A stretch of 17,092 bases of DNA from assembly GCA_044450785.1 (NCBI GenBank), contig JBIOJM010000223.1:1-17092 (forward strand), read 5' to 3'. Positions 7,773 to 14,631 of the stretch are shown piece by piece. The notes beneath the pieces were generated by a model, which ran no database searches, was not told the DNA's origin, and saw only the letters and a list, made by a program, of their open reading frames with translations. The stretch comes from JBIOJM01 sp044450785 (GTDB lineage Bacteria; Planctomycetota; Planctomycetia; Isosphaerales; Isosphaeraceae). Within the stretch, counting starts at the first letter, position 1, and each line of letters opens with the position of its first letter. Made by a program: the position numbers and the translations under genes.

Positions 7773-8084
7773 GGATCTCGGCCCTGGTAACGAGGGATTG
7801 CGTCGAGATGACCGGTGGGCCACACGGCGTCACATGCCGTTCGACTCCCACCTCGGGCTTCCTCATCTTAAGATAGTGCCGCGTCCGTCGCCAAGAAAGC
7901 CCCGACGCTGTTCAAGGTCGTGGTCAAATCGAGGAGGCGTCAAAGTCCCGAGCGAGGGCGAAGAGCGCACACAGACTTGTTGGGGTCGAAAAACAGCGTC
8001 ACCTGGTCACGGCCTTACAGGCGTTGGATTTACGTGTGACGAGCCGATAATCGGAAGTCTCGCTGAGAATCCAACTCGCGACAG
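7773..8084. other. Gene-free stretch with a tRNA 3'-end-like segment
   Basis: I see no coding content here on either strand. Positions 7839-7857 (GTTCGACTCCCACCTCGGG, plus strand) read like a tRNA T-loop and 3' acceptor strand, but the 5' half of the T-stem does not pair and no D- or anticodon arm is found upstream, so this is not a functional tRNA gene. It could be the leftover of an attachment site or chance. Confidence 0.25.
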
Positions 8085-8910
8085 AGCGAGGTAGTTCTCG
8101 AGCTGGGGCGGCGCGCAGCTACAGGCGAGCCTGGGGTCGGAGCGGTAGCTGCACGGGTAGGGGTTCATCGCCGTCACCAGGATGAGACCGGCCGGGAAGG
8201 TCGTGCTGCGCCGGGCCCGACTGATGGTGACTTCACCCTCTTCCAGGGGCTGCCGCAGGACTTCCAAGGTCTTGCGGTTGAACTCGGGCATTTCGACCAG
8301 GAACAACACGCCCTTTGACGTCGACAAAGTCGTCCTCCAAGTGCGAGCTCTGCCGGAATACCTCGTCCAGGCCGATCGATTCCGGCTCCATCTCGACCTG
8401 GCCCGAGAGAAAGCCGACCGCCTCGGCCAGGCTGCCGATCGGATAGACGTTCAGCCCCTCGACCACCGCCGCCTCCTGCGCATTTGCGGTCGGGACCAAT
8501 AGCCCTGTCCGCTTCTCGGCCACGGCCTGCAAGGCCATCGCCAGCACACCCTTGATCGGGCGCGTCTCGCCCCTCAGTGCCAGCTCGCCCACGACAGCGA
8601 ACGAACCGGGCCGGTCGTACGAGACCTGGCCGCTTCCCAAAAGCAGCGCCAGCGCGATCGGCAGGTCGAACCCGCCGGCGTCTTTCTTCAAGTCAGCCGG
8701 CACCAGGTTGATCACCACCCGTTCGATCGGCCGGCGATATCCCGAATTGACGATCGCCCGCTCGACCCGGTGCGTGCTCTCTTTCACGGCGGTCTCGGCC
8801 AGGCCGACCAGGACCACCTTGGGCATCGTTGCATACGAAACGTCAACTTCCACTTCAACGGGCGTGGCGTCAATGCCGACCAACGTGTACGACGCGAGCT
8901 TCGCGAGCAT
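8085..8910 (-). pseudogene. comM: comM (YifB, Mg-chelatase-like AAA+ ATPase) pseudogene, P-loop deleted
   Basis: From ATG 8910, about 199 codons match the N-terminal domain of ComM/YifB (SYTLVGIDATPVEVEVDVS, LVGLAETAVKES, NLVPADLKKDAGGFDLPIAL) up to DDFVDVKG, where intact proteins continue with the Walker A P-loop. Here the sequence jumps at about 8313-8310, with a frame change, to GVLFLVEMPEFNRKTLEVLRQPL, which belongs after the P-loop. I estimate 80-90 codons are gone. The Walker B motif is FLVE instead of FLDE, so an essential Asp is lost, and the MNPCPC motif reads MNPYPC. Homology stops at LENYLA (about 8085), so the C-terminal ~100 or more residues are missing too. ComM is a branch-migration helicase used when transformed DNA is integrated; this copy cannot work. 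A functional copy may exist elsewhere. Confidence 0.85.
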
Positions 8911-8965
8911 GGCAGACCGTGGGGGGAGGCGCTTGGCTAGAGCACGCTGGGCGACGCGCTGGCAC

Positions 8966-8990
8966 ACCGCCAGAAAACGACCCTGGCGGT
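8966..8990. promoter_or_regulatory. 8-bp inverted repeat upstream of the comM pseudogene
   Basis: ACCGCCAG (8966-8973) and CTGGCGGT (8983-8990) are a perfect 8-bp inverted repeat with a 9-nt spacer, 56 bp upstream of the pseudogene start. It could be an old operator or leader hairpin. A second palindrome, GGCCTGA-AC-TCAGGCC, lies at 9033-9048. Confidence 0.3.
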
Positions 8991-9226
8991 CGACAACAGT
9001 TTACGATGACTTCGGCACCGGACCATGCCCCGGGCCTGAACTCAGGCCGTGCGGTCCAACCACCACGCCATGACATCGACCTCGATGACTCGACCGCGAA
9101 GGCTCCGAGCGTTATGATTATGGAAGGCCGACGCGAGGCATTTCCCGTTCTCGCCTCCGACGGCGCGAGCACGCCCGGCGAAGCCGGCGACACAAGTGAC
9201 GGGACACCGGTCAGAGAGGCCCCCTG

Positions 9227-9352
9227 ATGTCTCCCCCCGACACGTTGATCCGGTTGCTGCCCCCCTGCTTGCACTGGCACCCCGATGGATCGAAAAAGCG
9301 GGACAGGTCCGCTATTGACAATATGGGCCAGTGCGAAAGTTACTTGGCCTAG
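9227..9352 (+). pseudogene. Possible truncated ORF ended by the 90-bp repeat
   Basis: A 41-codon frame starts at ATG 9227, overlapping by one base the TGA (9225-9227) of a 37-codon frame that opens at 9114. This TGATG arrangement is typical of coupled genes. Residues from about 23 onward, and the TAG stop, lie in the 90-bp repeat, so if it was ever a gene its body was replaced by the repeat. The remaining ~22 residues (MSPPDTLIRLLPPCLHWH...) match no family I recognise. It may be chance. Confidence 0.2.
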
Positions 9353-9381
9353 CAATATCGAACCTGTCCCGCTTCTGTCCC
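9292..9381 (+). repeat. 90-bp structured repeat, copy 1
   Basis: The element runs from GAAAAAGCGGGACAGG to CTTCTGTCCC and is 89/90 identical to 12156-12245 in the same orientation; the one difference is A versus T after TTGACAAT. It folds on itself: AAGCGGGACAGGT pairs with ACCTGTCCCGCTT (13 bp), TATTG with CAATA, and GGCCA with TGGCC, leaving a 14-nt loop. Length, nested hairpin and dispersed copies suggest a REP/REPIN- or MITE-like non-autonomous element. The GGGACAG end resembles sequences that accompany REP-associated tyrosine transposases in other bacteria (inference). Confidence 0.85.
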
Positions 9382-9422
9382 TCCTTAAAGAGGTTCGAAA
9401 CGCCCGATGTTCCCCTCCTTGC

Positions 9423-9441
9423 CCGCGAGGGAAGATCGCGG
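9423..9441 (-). terminator. Small hairpin just after the beta-helix gene
   Basis: CCGCGA and TCGCGG pair over 6 bp around a 7-nt loop, 7 nt beyond the stop of the minus-strand gene. There is no T-tract, so as an intrinsic terminator it would be weak; the 90-bp repeat 42 nt further on may be the real stop. Confidence 0.3.
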
Positions 9442-9447
9442 AGGCAC

Positions 9448-11622
9448 TCAGATGTAGGTCACGGTGCCATAGATGTCGTTGCTGGCGGAGGCGAAGTTGC
9501 CGTTGACGTTGGTTTTCTTGACGGAGACGCTGGCGCCGGTGGCGACGTACAGTCCGCCGCCGATGCCCGCACCGTCGCTGCCTCCGTTTCCGGCCAGGCC
9601 GCCGAGGGCAAGGTTGGCGATGATGATGCTGGTCTGGTCGAAGGTTGCGGAGCCGCCGGCTCCGACGAAGGCGCCGCCGCCCCAGCCGTTGCCGCCATTG
9701 GCTCCCGAGCCGCCGGCGCCGCCTTGGGCGACGTTGCCGATCACGGCGCTGTGACTGAGGGCGAGTGACGACGTGTCGGGCGTATCCAGGATGCTACCGA
9801 TGGCCACGGCGATGCCGCCGCCGATGCCGGTGCCGCCGTTGGCCCCGGATGCGCCGGCACCCCCTTTTGCCAGGTTGCGCGCGATCGTGGTGTTCGTCAC
9901 GCTCGCCGTCCCATTGATCCCAAAGGCACTCGAATCATTGAGACCGCCGCCGAAGCCGTCGCCGGCGGCGACGCCACTGCCCCCGGCCGCACCGACAGCC
10001 CGGTTGCCGATGAGCACGCTGTTGGTGATGCTGAGGTTCGCGCCGAAGTTGTTGATGCCGCCGCCCTGGCCCTGGCCGTTGCCGCCGGAGGAGTTGGTGC
10101 CGCCTTGGGCCAGGTTGTTGATCAGCGCGCTGTTGCTGACGGTCAGCGTCGCGACGCCGAAGTCGCTGTCGTTCTCGATGCCGCCACCACGACCGAAGCC
10201 TTCGTAGGTGCCGGAGACGAATGGGTTGTCGCTACCGCCGATGGCTTGGTTGGCGCTCAGGGTGCAGTTGCTGAGCGTGAAATTCCCTGCCGTGGCAATC
10301 CCTGCCGGGGAAGTCCCTCCCGAGTTCAAGATGCCGCCACCGACTCCGGCGTTGTCGCCGGCTGAGGCGGGGACGGTAACACCGGTGCCGGTGCCACCAA
10401 TGGCCCTGTTGGCGGTCAGCGTGCTGTTGCTAAGGGTCACGGTCCCCCCCTCATTCATTACGGCGCCACCAAAGCCGCCGAGGCCTGTGCCGCCTTGGGC
10501 CAGGTTGGCCGTGAAGCTGGAGTTGCTGATATTCACGGTCGCGCCGGGAAAGAATAAAACGGCGCCGCTCTCTCCTTCGCCGCCGCTGCCGCCGATGGCC
10601 TGGTTGCCCGCGAACGAGGTGTTGCTCAAGGTCAGGGTACAACCCTCGGCAAATAAGGCACCGCCTTGGGCGGTGCAGCCCGCCCCGCCGGTACCCTCGT
10701 TGCCGGTGAAGCTGGTGTTGCTGATCGTCGCAACCGCGCTGAACTCGACATCGATGGCGCCGGCATCGCCGAAGGTCCCGCCGGTCGCGCCGATGGCCTG
10801 GTTACCCGTGAAGGTGCTATTGGACACCGTCAGTGTCGAGCCATATAACTGGCTCGGCGCGAATCCGAAGCTTTCGATGGCGCCGCCATAGCTGCCATCG
10901 TAGTAGCTCGAGCTGCCGCCGCCGGTGACCTGGTTGCCCGTGAACGTGGAGTTCGCGATGGTGGCGCTGCCCAGGTTCAAGAGGGCGCCGCCGAAGGAGT
11001 CATTCCCCGGGCTGGCCGCCGCCACGTTGTTGGTCAGCAGACTTTGGGTGAGGGTCAGGCCGGCGCCGACCTCGTTGGCAATCCCGCCGCCGTTGGCGGC
11101 ATCGGGGGTGGTGGAGTCGCCGCTGCCGCCGACGGCCGTATTGTCGGTCAGCGTGCACTGGCTGACCATCAACGTGCCGAAGTTGTCGATCCCGGCCCCC
11201 TGGACGGCCAGTCCGTTGGCGATCGTCAGGTTGTCGATCGTCGCGACCACGCCCGCGGAGACCACGAAAACGCCCTCGGTCCCGCCGCCGCTGACGGTCA
11301 GCTTGTTCGCGCCCAGGCCGTTGATGGTGAGGTTGACGCCGAGCGCTAGCGGGCCGGAGGTCAGGGTGATGGTCTGACCTTTGAGACTGTTGGCGAAGTT
11401 GATCGTGTCACCGCTGGCGGCGATGGTGATGGCGGCGCGGAGCGAGCCTGAGCCGCTGTTGTCGTGGTTCATGACCGTCAGGGTGCTGAGCAACGTGCGG
11501 TCTTCCATCAGATCGACGCGAGGCAGGAATTGCCTCCGACGGGGACGCGCATCCCGCGGTCTCCACGCCCAGAATCGCGCCGTGGGCCGGCTCGTCTTCG
11601 ACGGATTCGCGGACTTCGACAT
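9448..11622 (-). CDS. Secreted planctomycete beta-helix repeat protein
   Basis: The 724-residue protein starts with an Arg-rich segment followed by LMEDRTLLS (38-46), the Planc_extracel-type export signature found at the N-terminus of large planctomycete surface proteins. A GSGSLRAAI (57-65) element follows, then about 600 residues of right-handed parallel beta-helix repeats such as LTVSNSTFTGNQAIGG and GGAGGSGANGG, very rich in Gly, Asn, Ser and Thr. It is probably exported and lies at the cell surface or outside; any enzyme activity is unproven, as polysaccharide lyases and adhesins share the fold. No dockerin, PEP-CTERM or C-terminal helix is seen. A GTG at 11643 is in frame, but ATG 11622 is preferred because AGGAG lies 9 nt before it. 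The gene is bracketed by the two copies of the 90-bp repeat, and its own repeats reach near-identity at DNA level (10097-10117 and 10489-10509). Confidence 0.85.
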   Translation of the reverse strand: MSKSANPSKTSRPTARFWAWRPRDARPRRRQFLPRVDLMEDRTLLSTLTVMNHDNSGSGSLRAAITIAASGDTINFANSLKGQTITLTSGPLALGVNLTINGLGANKLTVSGGGTEGVFVVSAGVVATIDNLTIANGLAVQGAGIDNFGTLMVSQCTLTDNTAVGGSGDSTTPDAANGGGIANEVGAGLTLTQSLLTNNVAAASPGNDSFGGALLNLGSATIANSTFTGNQVTGGGSSSYYDGSYGGAIESFGFAPSQLYGSTLTVSNSTFTGNQAIGATGGTFGDAGAIDVEFSAVATISNTSFTGNEGTGGAGCTAQGGALFAEGCTLTLSNTSFAGNQAIGGSGGEGESGAVLFFPGATVNISNSSFTANLAQGGTGLGGFGGAVMNEGGTVTLSNSTLTANRAIGGTGTGVTVPASAGDNAGVGGGILNSGGTSPAGIATAGNFTLSNCTLSANQAIGGSDNPFVSGTYEGFGRGGGIENDSDFGVATLTVSNSALINNLAQGGTNSSGGNGQGQGGGINNFGANLSITNSVLIGNRAVGAAGGSGVAAGDGFGGGLNDSSAFGINGTASVTNTTIARNLAKGGAGASGANGGTGIGGGIAVAIGSILDTPDTSSLALSHSAVIGNVAQGGAGGSGANGGNGWGGGAFVGAGGSATFDQTSIIIANLALGGLAGNGGSDGAGIGGGLYVATGASVSVKKTNVNGNFASASNDIYGTVTYI

Positions 11623-11624
11623 AG

Positions 11625-11637
11625 CAGGAGTCTCCTG
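11625..11637 (-). promoter_or_regulatory. Palindromic Shine-Dalgarno of the beta-helix gene
   Basis: On the minus strand CAGGA-GAC-TCCTG forms a 5-bp hairpin that includes the AGGAG ribosome binding site for ATG 11622. Closing it would hide the site, so translation could be damped; the stem is short and may simply be chance. Confidence 0.3.
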
Positions 11638-11880
11638 TTGCACGGGAAGAACGAAACCCTCAATCCTGTTGCTGGGAACGACTCGACCGTCTCAACAGGT
11701 CGACGAACCACCTCTCCGCTGCGCACTGGCAGGTCGTGGCGCCCGAGAGTGTCGCACGCCGCGAGCCGCCCGGCAAGCTGCCTCGCCAATCAGGACGGCC
11801 CCACACCGGGGCGCCGTCGGAAATCGCGTCCGACGGTCGACAACAATCTTCCATGCTTGGAGACAGGAAGCGTCCCGCGG

Positions 11881-11967
11881 TCAAAAACAGGCGCCAGTTG
11901 CCGTGGAACCGATTACGGCTTGGAGCGGAACGTGCGTCTTGGCTTCGTACGAACCGACGGTTTCCAT
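11881..11967 (-). pseudogene. Phd/YefM-type antitoxin gene remnant (28 codons)
   Basis: ATG 11967 is preceded by AAAGGAG at an ideal distance. The first residues, METVGSYEAKTHVP, match the start of prevent-host-death (Phd/YefM) antitoxins of type II toxin-antitoxin modules, whose N-terminus usually continues LPxLLDRVxxGE. Here the match ends after THVP and the frame closes at codon 29 (TGA 11883-11881). A full antitoxin would be about 75-90 residues, so only the 5' end survives, with its translation signal intact. No partner toxin is found beside it. The call rests on a short match; a chance resemblance is possible but less likely given the ribosome binding site. Confidence 0.5.
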
Positions 11968-12155
11968 GAGTTCTCCTTTGGACTGGTCTCGGCTAGTCTA
12001 AACGGATTCTGGCATCATGGCAGGCGCACTACAGGCCGGATCAACCTGGACGCTGGCGTGTTCAAGCCGGGTCTGATTGCCGAAACCACGCCGCCGGAGG
12101 TATCATCGTTCCAGTGTAGGATGCCAGGAAACTCGGGTCGGCTCGAACACGGATT

Positions 12156-12245
12156 GAAAAAGCGGGACAGGTCCGCTATTGACAATTTGGGCCAGTGCGA
12201 AAGTTACTTGGCCTAGCAATATCGAACCTGTCCCGCTTCTGTCCC
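12156..12245 (+). repeat. 90-bp structured repeat, copy 2
   Basis: Second copy of the element at 9292-9381, direct orientation, one substitution in 90 bp, with the same nested hairpin. It ends 93 bp before the start of the membrane-protein gene. CACGG occurs on both sides (12148-12152 and 12246-12250), which might be a 5-bp target duplication, although copy 1 has no such flank. It contains TTGACA at 12179-12184 with no convincing -10 partner. Confidence 0.85.
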
Positions 12246-12338
12246 CACGGCGACCGCCGGACGAGAATCTTGTCTGCCAGTGTCCGCTGGATGTACGCTT
12301 TGGCCCCGCGCGGCTCTGACAGTTGGCTGGAGGAAAGG

Positions 12339-13946
12339 ATGCAATCGAGGCGAATCTGTTTCCTGGTAGCGGCTCTCAGCGCAGCATACGTCGCCGCCGG
12401 AGCAGTGACGAACCTAATTCCTTATGAAGCGCGTGCGCTCTTCTTGCTGTGTCTGATTACGATGCTCTCGATGATCACTTCGGCTTTCTCCAAGATGCAG
12501 CCGCGCAAGATGATTACGGCAATGATTGCGGCAACGGTGCTGTCAATGTTCGTAATCTACTTTTGGCGCCGGCTGTTCGATCCGATGGCAGCAGTCGGGC
12601 CGGTCGCCCCATCTGTAGAACCGCTCGCGTTAGTCGTACTCGGTGTCATAAACATCGTGGCGGCAACCGTTGTCGCTGTGGTTTTTTCAGCGAGACGCCG
12701 AGTGTTTCGATTTCGGTGGATTGTGTTTGGCGCGACGGGAACGGTGTTGTTCGCCCTCTGCATGATGGCGTTCAGGTGGGCTGAGGAAGTGAATTCACGT
12801 CAGGTGTTCCTGCGGCGAGTTGTCATGCTCGAACAATCTGCTCATCGAAATGACTGGGGCGAACGCCAGGAATTGAGCACGGCATTGGCGATCCTTGGCC
12901 GTCAGCGTGACGCTCGCGAGATCCCGCTTCGCCCCGACGCCGTCGGACACGAACTGTCTGACCCGCCCCACACACCCGATTCAGATCCACCGTTTGTGGT
13001 GAAGCCGTGGCGAGAAGCCATTACCAAAATCGCGGCAGAGCAGCAGTTGGTCGTGATCATGGAGGCTCATACCGTCAGCGAACATCGCGCGTTGATCGAA
13101 CAGACATTTGGTTTTTTTCGTGCGGCGGGGTTCACCCACTATTTCGCCGAGACGATCGCCGAATCTGGCTCGACATTGAAATTCCGCGGATATCCGACTT
13201 TCAGAACGGGCTTCTACACGCTCGATCCACGATTCGGGAATCTGGTGCGGACGGCCATCCGCCTCGGTTTCGAAGTCGGCGGTTATGATCTTTTTGAACC
13301 TGATTTCGACAGGCGTGAAGAGTACCAGGCGTCCACGCTGGCTGAACGATTCGCCTCGCGACCGGACATCAGGATGGTGGTGCATGCCGGGAATGGGCAC
13401 GTCTTCAAGCATGAAGTTCGTAACGTCGGACGATATATGGCCGCGAGACTGTGGGAGAAGACAGGCGTCGAACCGTTCACGATCTGGCAATTGTCCAACG
13501 AGTTGCCGAATGATGTCTATCGTCCTCTGATCCGCCGGATCGGTCCGATCACTGAGCCAGTGATGCTGGTCCCGCCACCTCGGCACGTGACGGAAGCGCT
13601 CTTCCCAGAGTCGTCAGTGCAACCCGCTGTCGATGCCGTCGTGATTCATCCGCCTCGACTGGGGCAGGAGCCAACCGATCGGCGTGGAGCATTCACCGAT
13701 CAGATGACGAGAGTGCCTGGAGTATGGCTGGGCAACCAATGGCCCGTCGTGATCGCCGCCATTCCGGACGGGGAGCCCGACAATGCAATCGCCCTTGACC
13801 AAATCATGCTGCGCCGTGGCGAGACCGATTTCGAACTATGGCTCCCGCCCACCGACTGTACAATTCGTGTCTGGAGTCTCGATGGGCCGCTCAGTGTTAA
13901 TGCGAACATCAAATCAACGCCCGTTCGAGTTGAGATCATCCATTAG
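12339..13946 (+). CDS. Five-helix membrane protein with EreA/ChaN/TraB-like C-terminal domain
   Basis: The 535-residue product begins MQSRR and then has about five hydrophobic helices (6-27, 31-50, 58-76, 95-117, 127-145), which would put the long C-terminal part outside the cytoplasmic membrane. Residues ~225-390 hold MEAHTVSEHR (241-250), FAETIAESGS (269-278), RLGFEVGGYD (308-317) and VVHAGNGHV (347-355). The order 'ExH ... E ... GxGH' resembles the erythromycin-esterase/ChaN/TraB (Tiki-like) group, which includes hydrolases and haem-binding proteins. The assignment is by motif memory and is tentative; function is unknown. The last ~140 residues are beta-rich with no recognised domain. ATG 12339 is chosen because GGAGG lies 5 nt upstream; the frame is open from 12195, but that part comes from the 90-bp repeat. 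Probably a single-gene transcript. Confidence 0.75.
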   Translation: MQSRRICFLVAALSAAYVAAGAVTNLIPYEARALFLLCLITMLSMITSAFSKMQPRKMITAMIAATVLSMFVIYFWRRLFDPMAAVGPVAPSVEPLALVVLGVINIVAATVVAVVFSARRRVFRFRWIVFGATGTVLFALCMMAFRWAEEVNSRQVFLRRVVMLEQSAHRNDWGERQELSTALAILGRQRDAREIPLRPDAVGHELSDPPHTPDSDPPFVVKPWREAITKIAAEQQLVVIMEAHTVSEHRALIEQTFGFFRAAGFTHYFAETIAESGSTLKFRGYPTFRTGFYTLDPRFGNLVRTAIRLGFEVGGYDLFEPDFDRREEYQASTLAERFASRPDIRMVVHAGNGHVFKHEVRNVGRYMAARLWEKTGVEPFTIWQLSNELPNDVYRPLIRRIGPITEPVMLVPPPRHVTEALFPESSVQPAVDAVVIHPPRLGQEPTDRRGAFTDQMTRVPGVWLGNQWPVVIAAIPDGEPDNAIALDQIMLRRGETDFELWLPPTDCTIRVWSLDGPLSVNANIKSTPVRVEIIH

Positions 13947-14631
13947 AGTTAGTATCAAAACCACTCGAGGATGGTAAACAAAAAACCGAACTGCAGGAAC
14001 CCTCTCGAAGAGGTGTTCGTGGTACTCGTGACGGACGCGCAGGCGTTTGAGGGTGAACAGCCGGCTGATGCTGCGTCGACCTCGAAGCGCCTGCGGTTGC
14101 GGCGGAGCGAGCCGCAGTCCTGGCCCGGGGGCCGTTTGCGGCCCGTGCGGTGCGGCGGTAACCGTGGTACGCGCGGCGACCTGCAAGGATCTTGGACCTT
14201 GAGGTTAACGCTCGTCCCCTCGCGCCTGCAGAACCGTCCAGCGGGTGTCACCGATCAAGACGCGGCCTTGCGTCCGGCTCGGGGATGGGCCGAGAGCCTG
14301 GCGTCGGGCAACAGCTCCGCGAGCTGGTCGACCGCGTGCGCGCGTCCGTGTTATCGACCGGAGTGTCAATCGGCATCTGCAACTGACACCGCATTTCGGA
14401 CCGCGAAGACAGCCCCTCGGCCTTCAACAAGCGCTAGTCGATGCAAAGAAGCACCGCGTCATGCTCCGGTCTACCGTCGCGGATCAGCCAGCGGCAGAGT
14501 TCGATAAGACCTGAAGAACCGCGTCCATGGATTTCTTCAGATTCCTCAGAATTCTACCAATTCTCTGCAATTCCCCTGCAAGAGCTACAAATTGTTGACA
14601 TAAATCTCAATCCACTAATTGGTTAGAAGAA
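13947..14631. other. Gene-free, palindrome-rich stretch with an AT-rich patch
   Basis: I recognise no gene here. Several overlapping frames on both strands carry no family signature. Seen: CAGCCGGCTG, a perfect 10-bp palindrome (14059-14068); TGCGGC/GCCGCA hairpin with 7-nt loop (14098-14116); GGGCCG-TTTG-CGGCCC hairpin (14129-14144); and CCTCT-CGA-AGAGG near 14000. From about 14520 to 14640 the base composition turns AT-rich, unlike the flanks, with ATT-Y-C/T motifs at 14531, 14541, 14551, 14560 and 14570, close to one per helical turn. The patch suggests foreign DNA or a protein-binding region. Confidence 0.4.

Larger units (their letters stand above)
11623..12338. other. Non-coding divergent interval with antitoxin relic and repeat copy 2
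   Basis: This ~715-bp gap separates the beta-helix gene (-) from the membrane-protein gene (+). It holds a Phd/YefM-like fragment (11881-11967) and the second 90-bp repeat (12156-12245). Several longer open frames cross it, but they carry no family signature and partly run through the repeat. A PIN or RelE-type toxin gene, expected beside such an antitoxin, was looked for in 11623-11880 and not seen. No strong promoter pair stands out. Confidence 0.5.

Noticed and set aside
7781..7860. Complete tRNA gene
   Set aside because: Only the 3' segment looks tRNA-like; T-stem does not pair and D and anticodon arms are absent.
9114..9227. 37-codon frame before the possible truncated ORF
   Set aside because: No family resemblance and ordinary composition; kept only as context for the TGATG overlap.
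11381..12216. Plus-strand frames of 206 and 250 codons across the gap before the membrane-protein gene
   Set aside because: They begin antisense to the beta-helix gene, and one ends inside the 90-bp repeat; no recognisable domain.
12195..12338. In-frame upstream start giving a 583-residue membrane protein
   Set aside because: The first residues (RKLLGLAISNLSRFCP) are encoded by the 90-bp repeat, as also at 9331; ATG 12339 has a strong ribosome binding site.
13914..14507. Overlapping frames on both strands between the membrane gene and the AT-rich patch
   Set aside because: Considered as decayed transposase, but no catalytic motif or inverted terminal repeat was found.
14527..14598. 23-codon frame beginning MDFFRFLRILPILC
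   Set aside because: No ribosome binding site; the pattern follows from the ATT-motif repetition.
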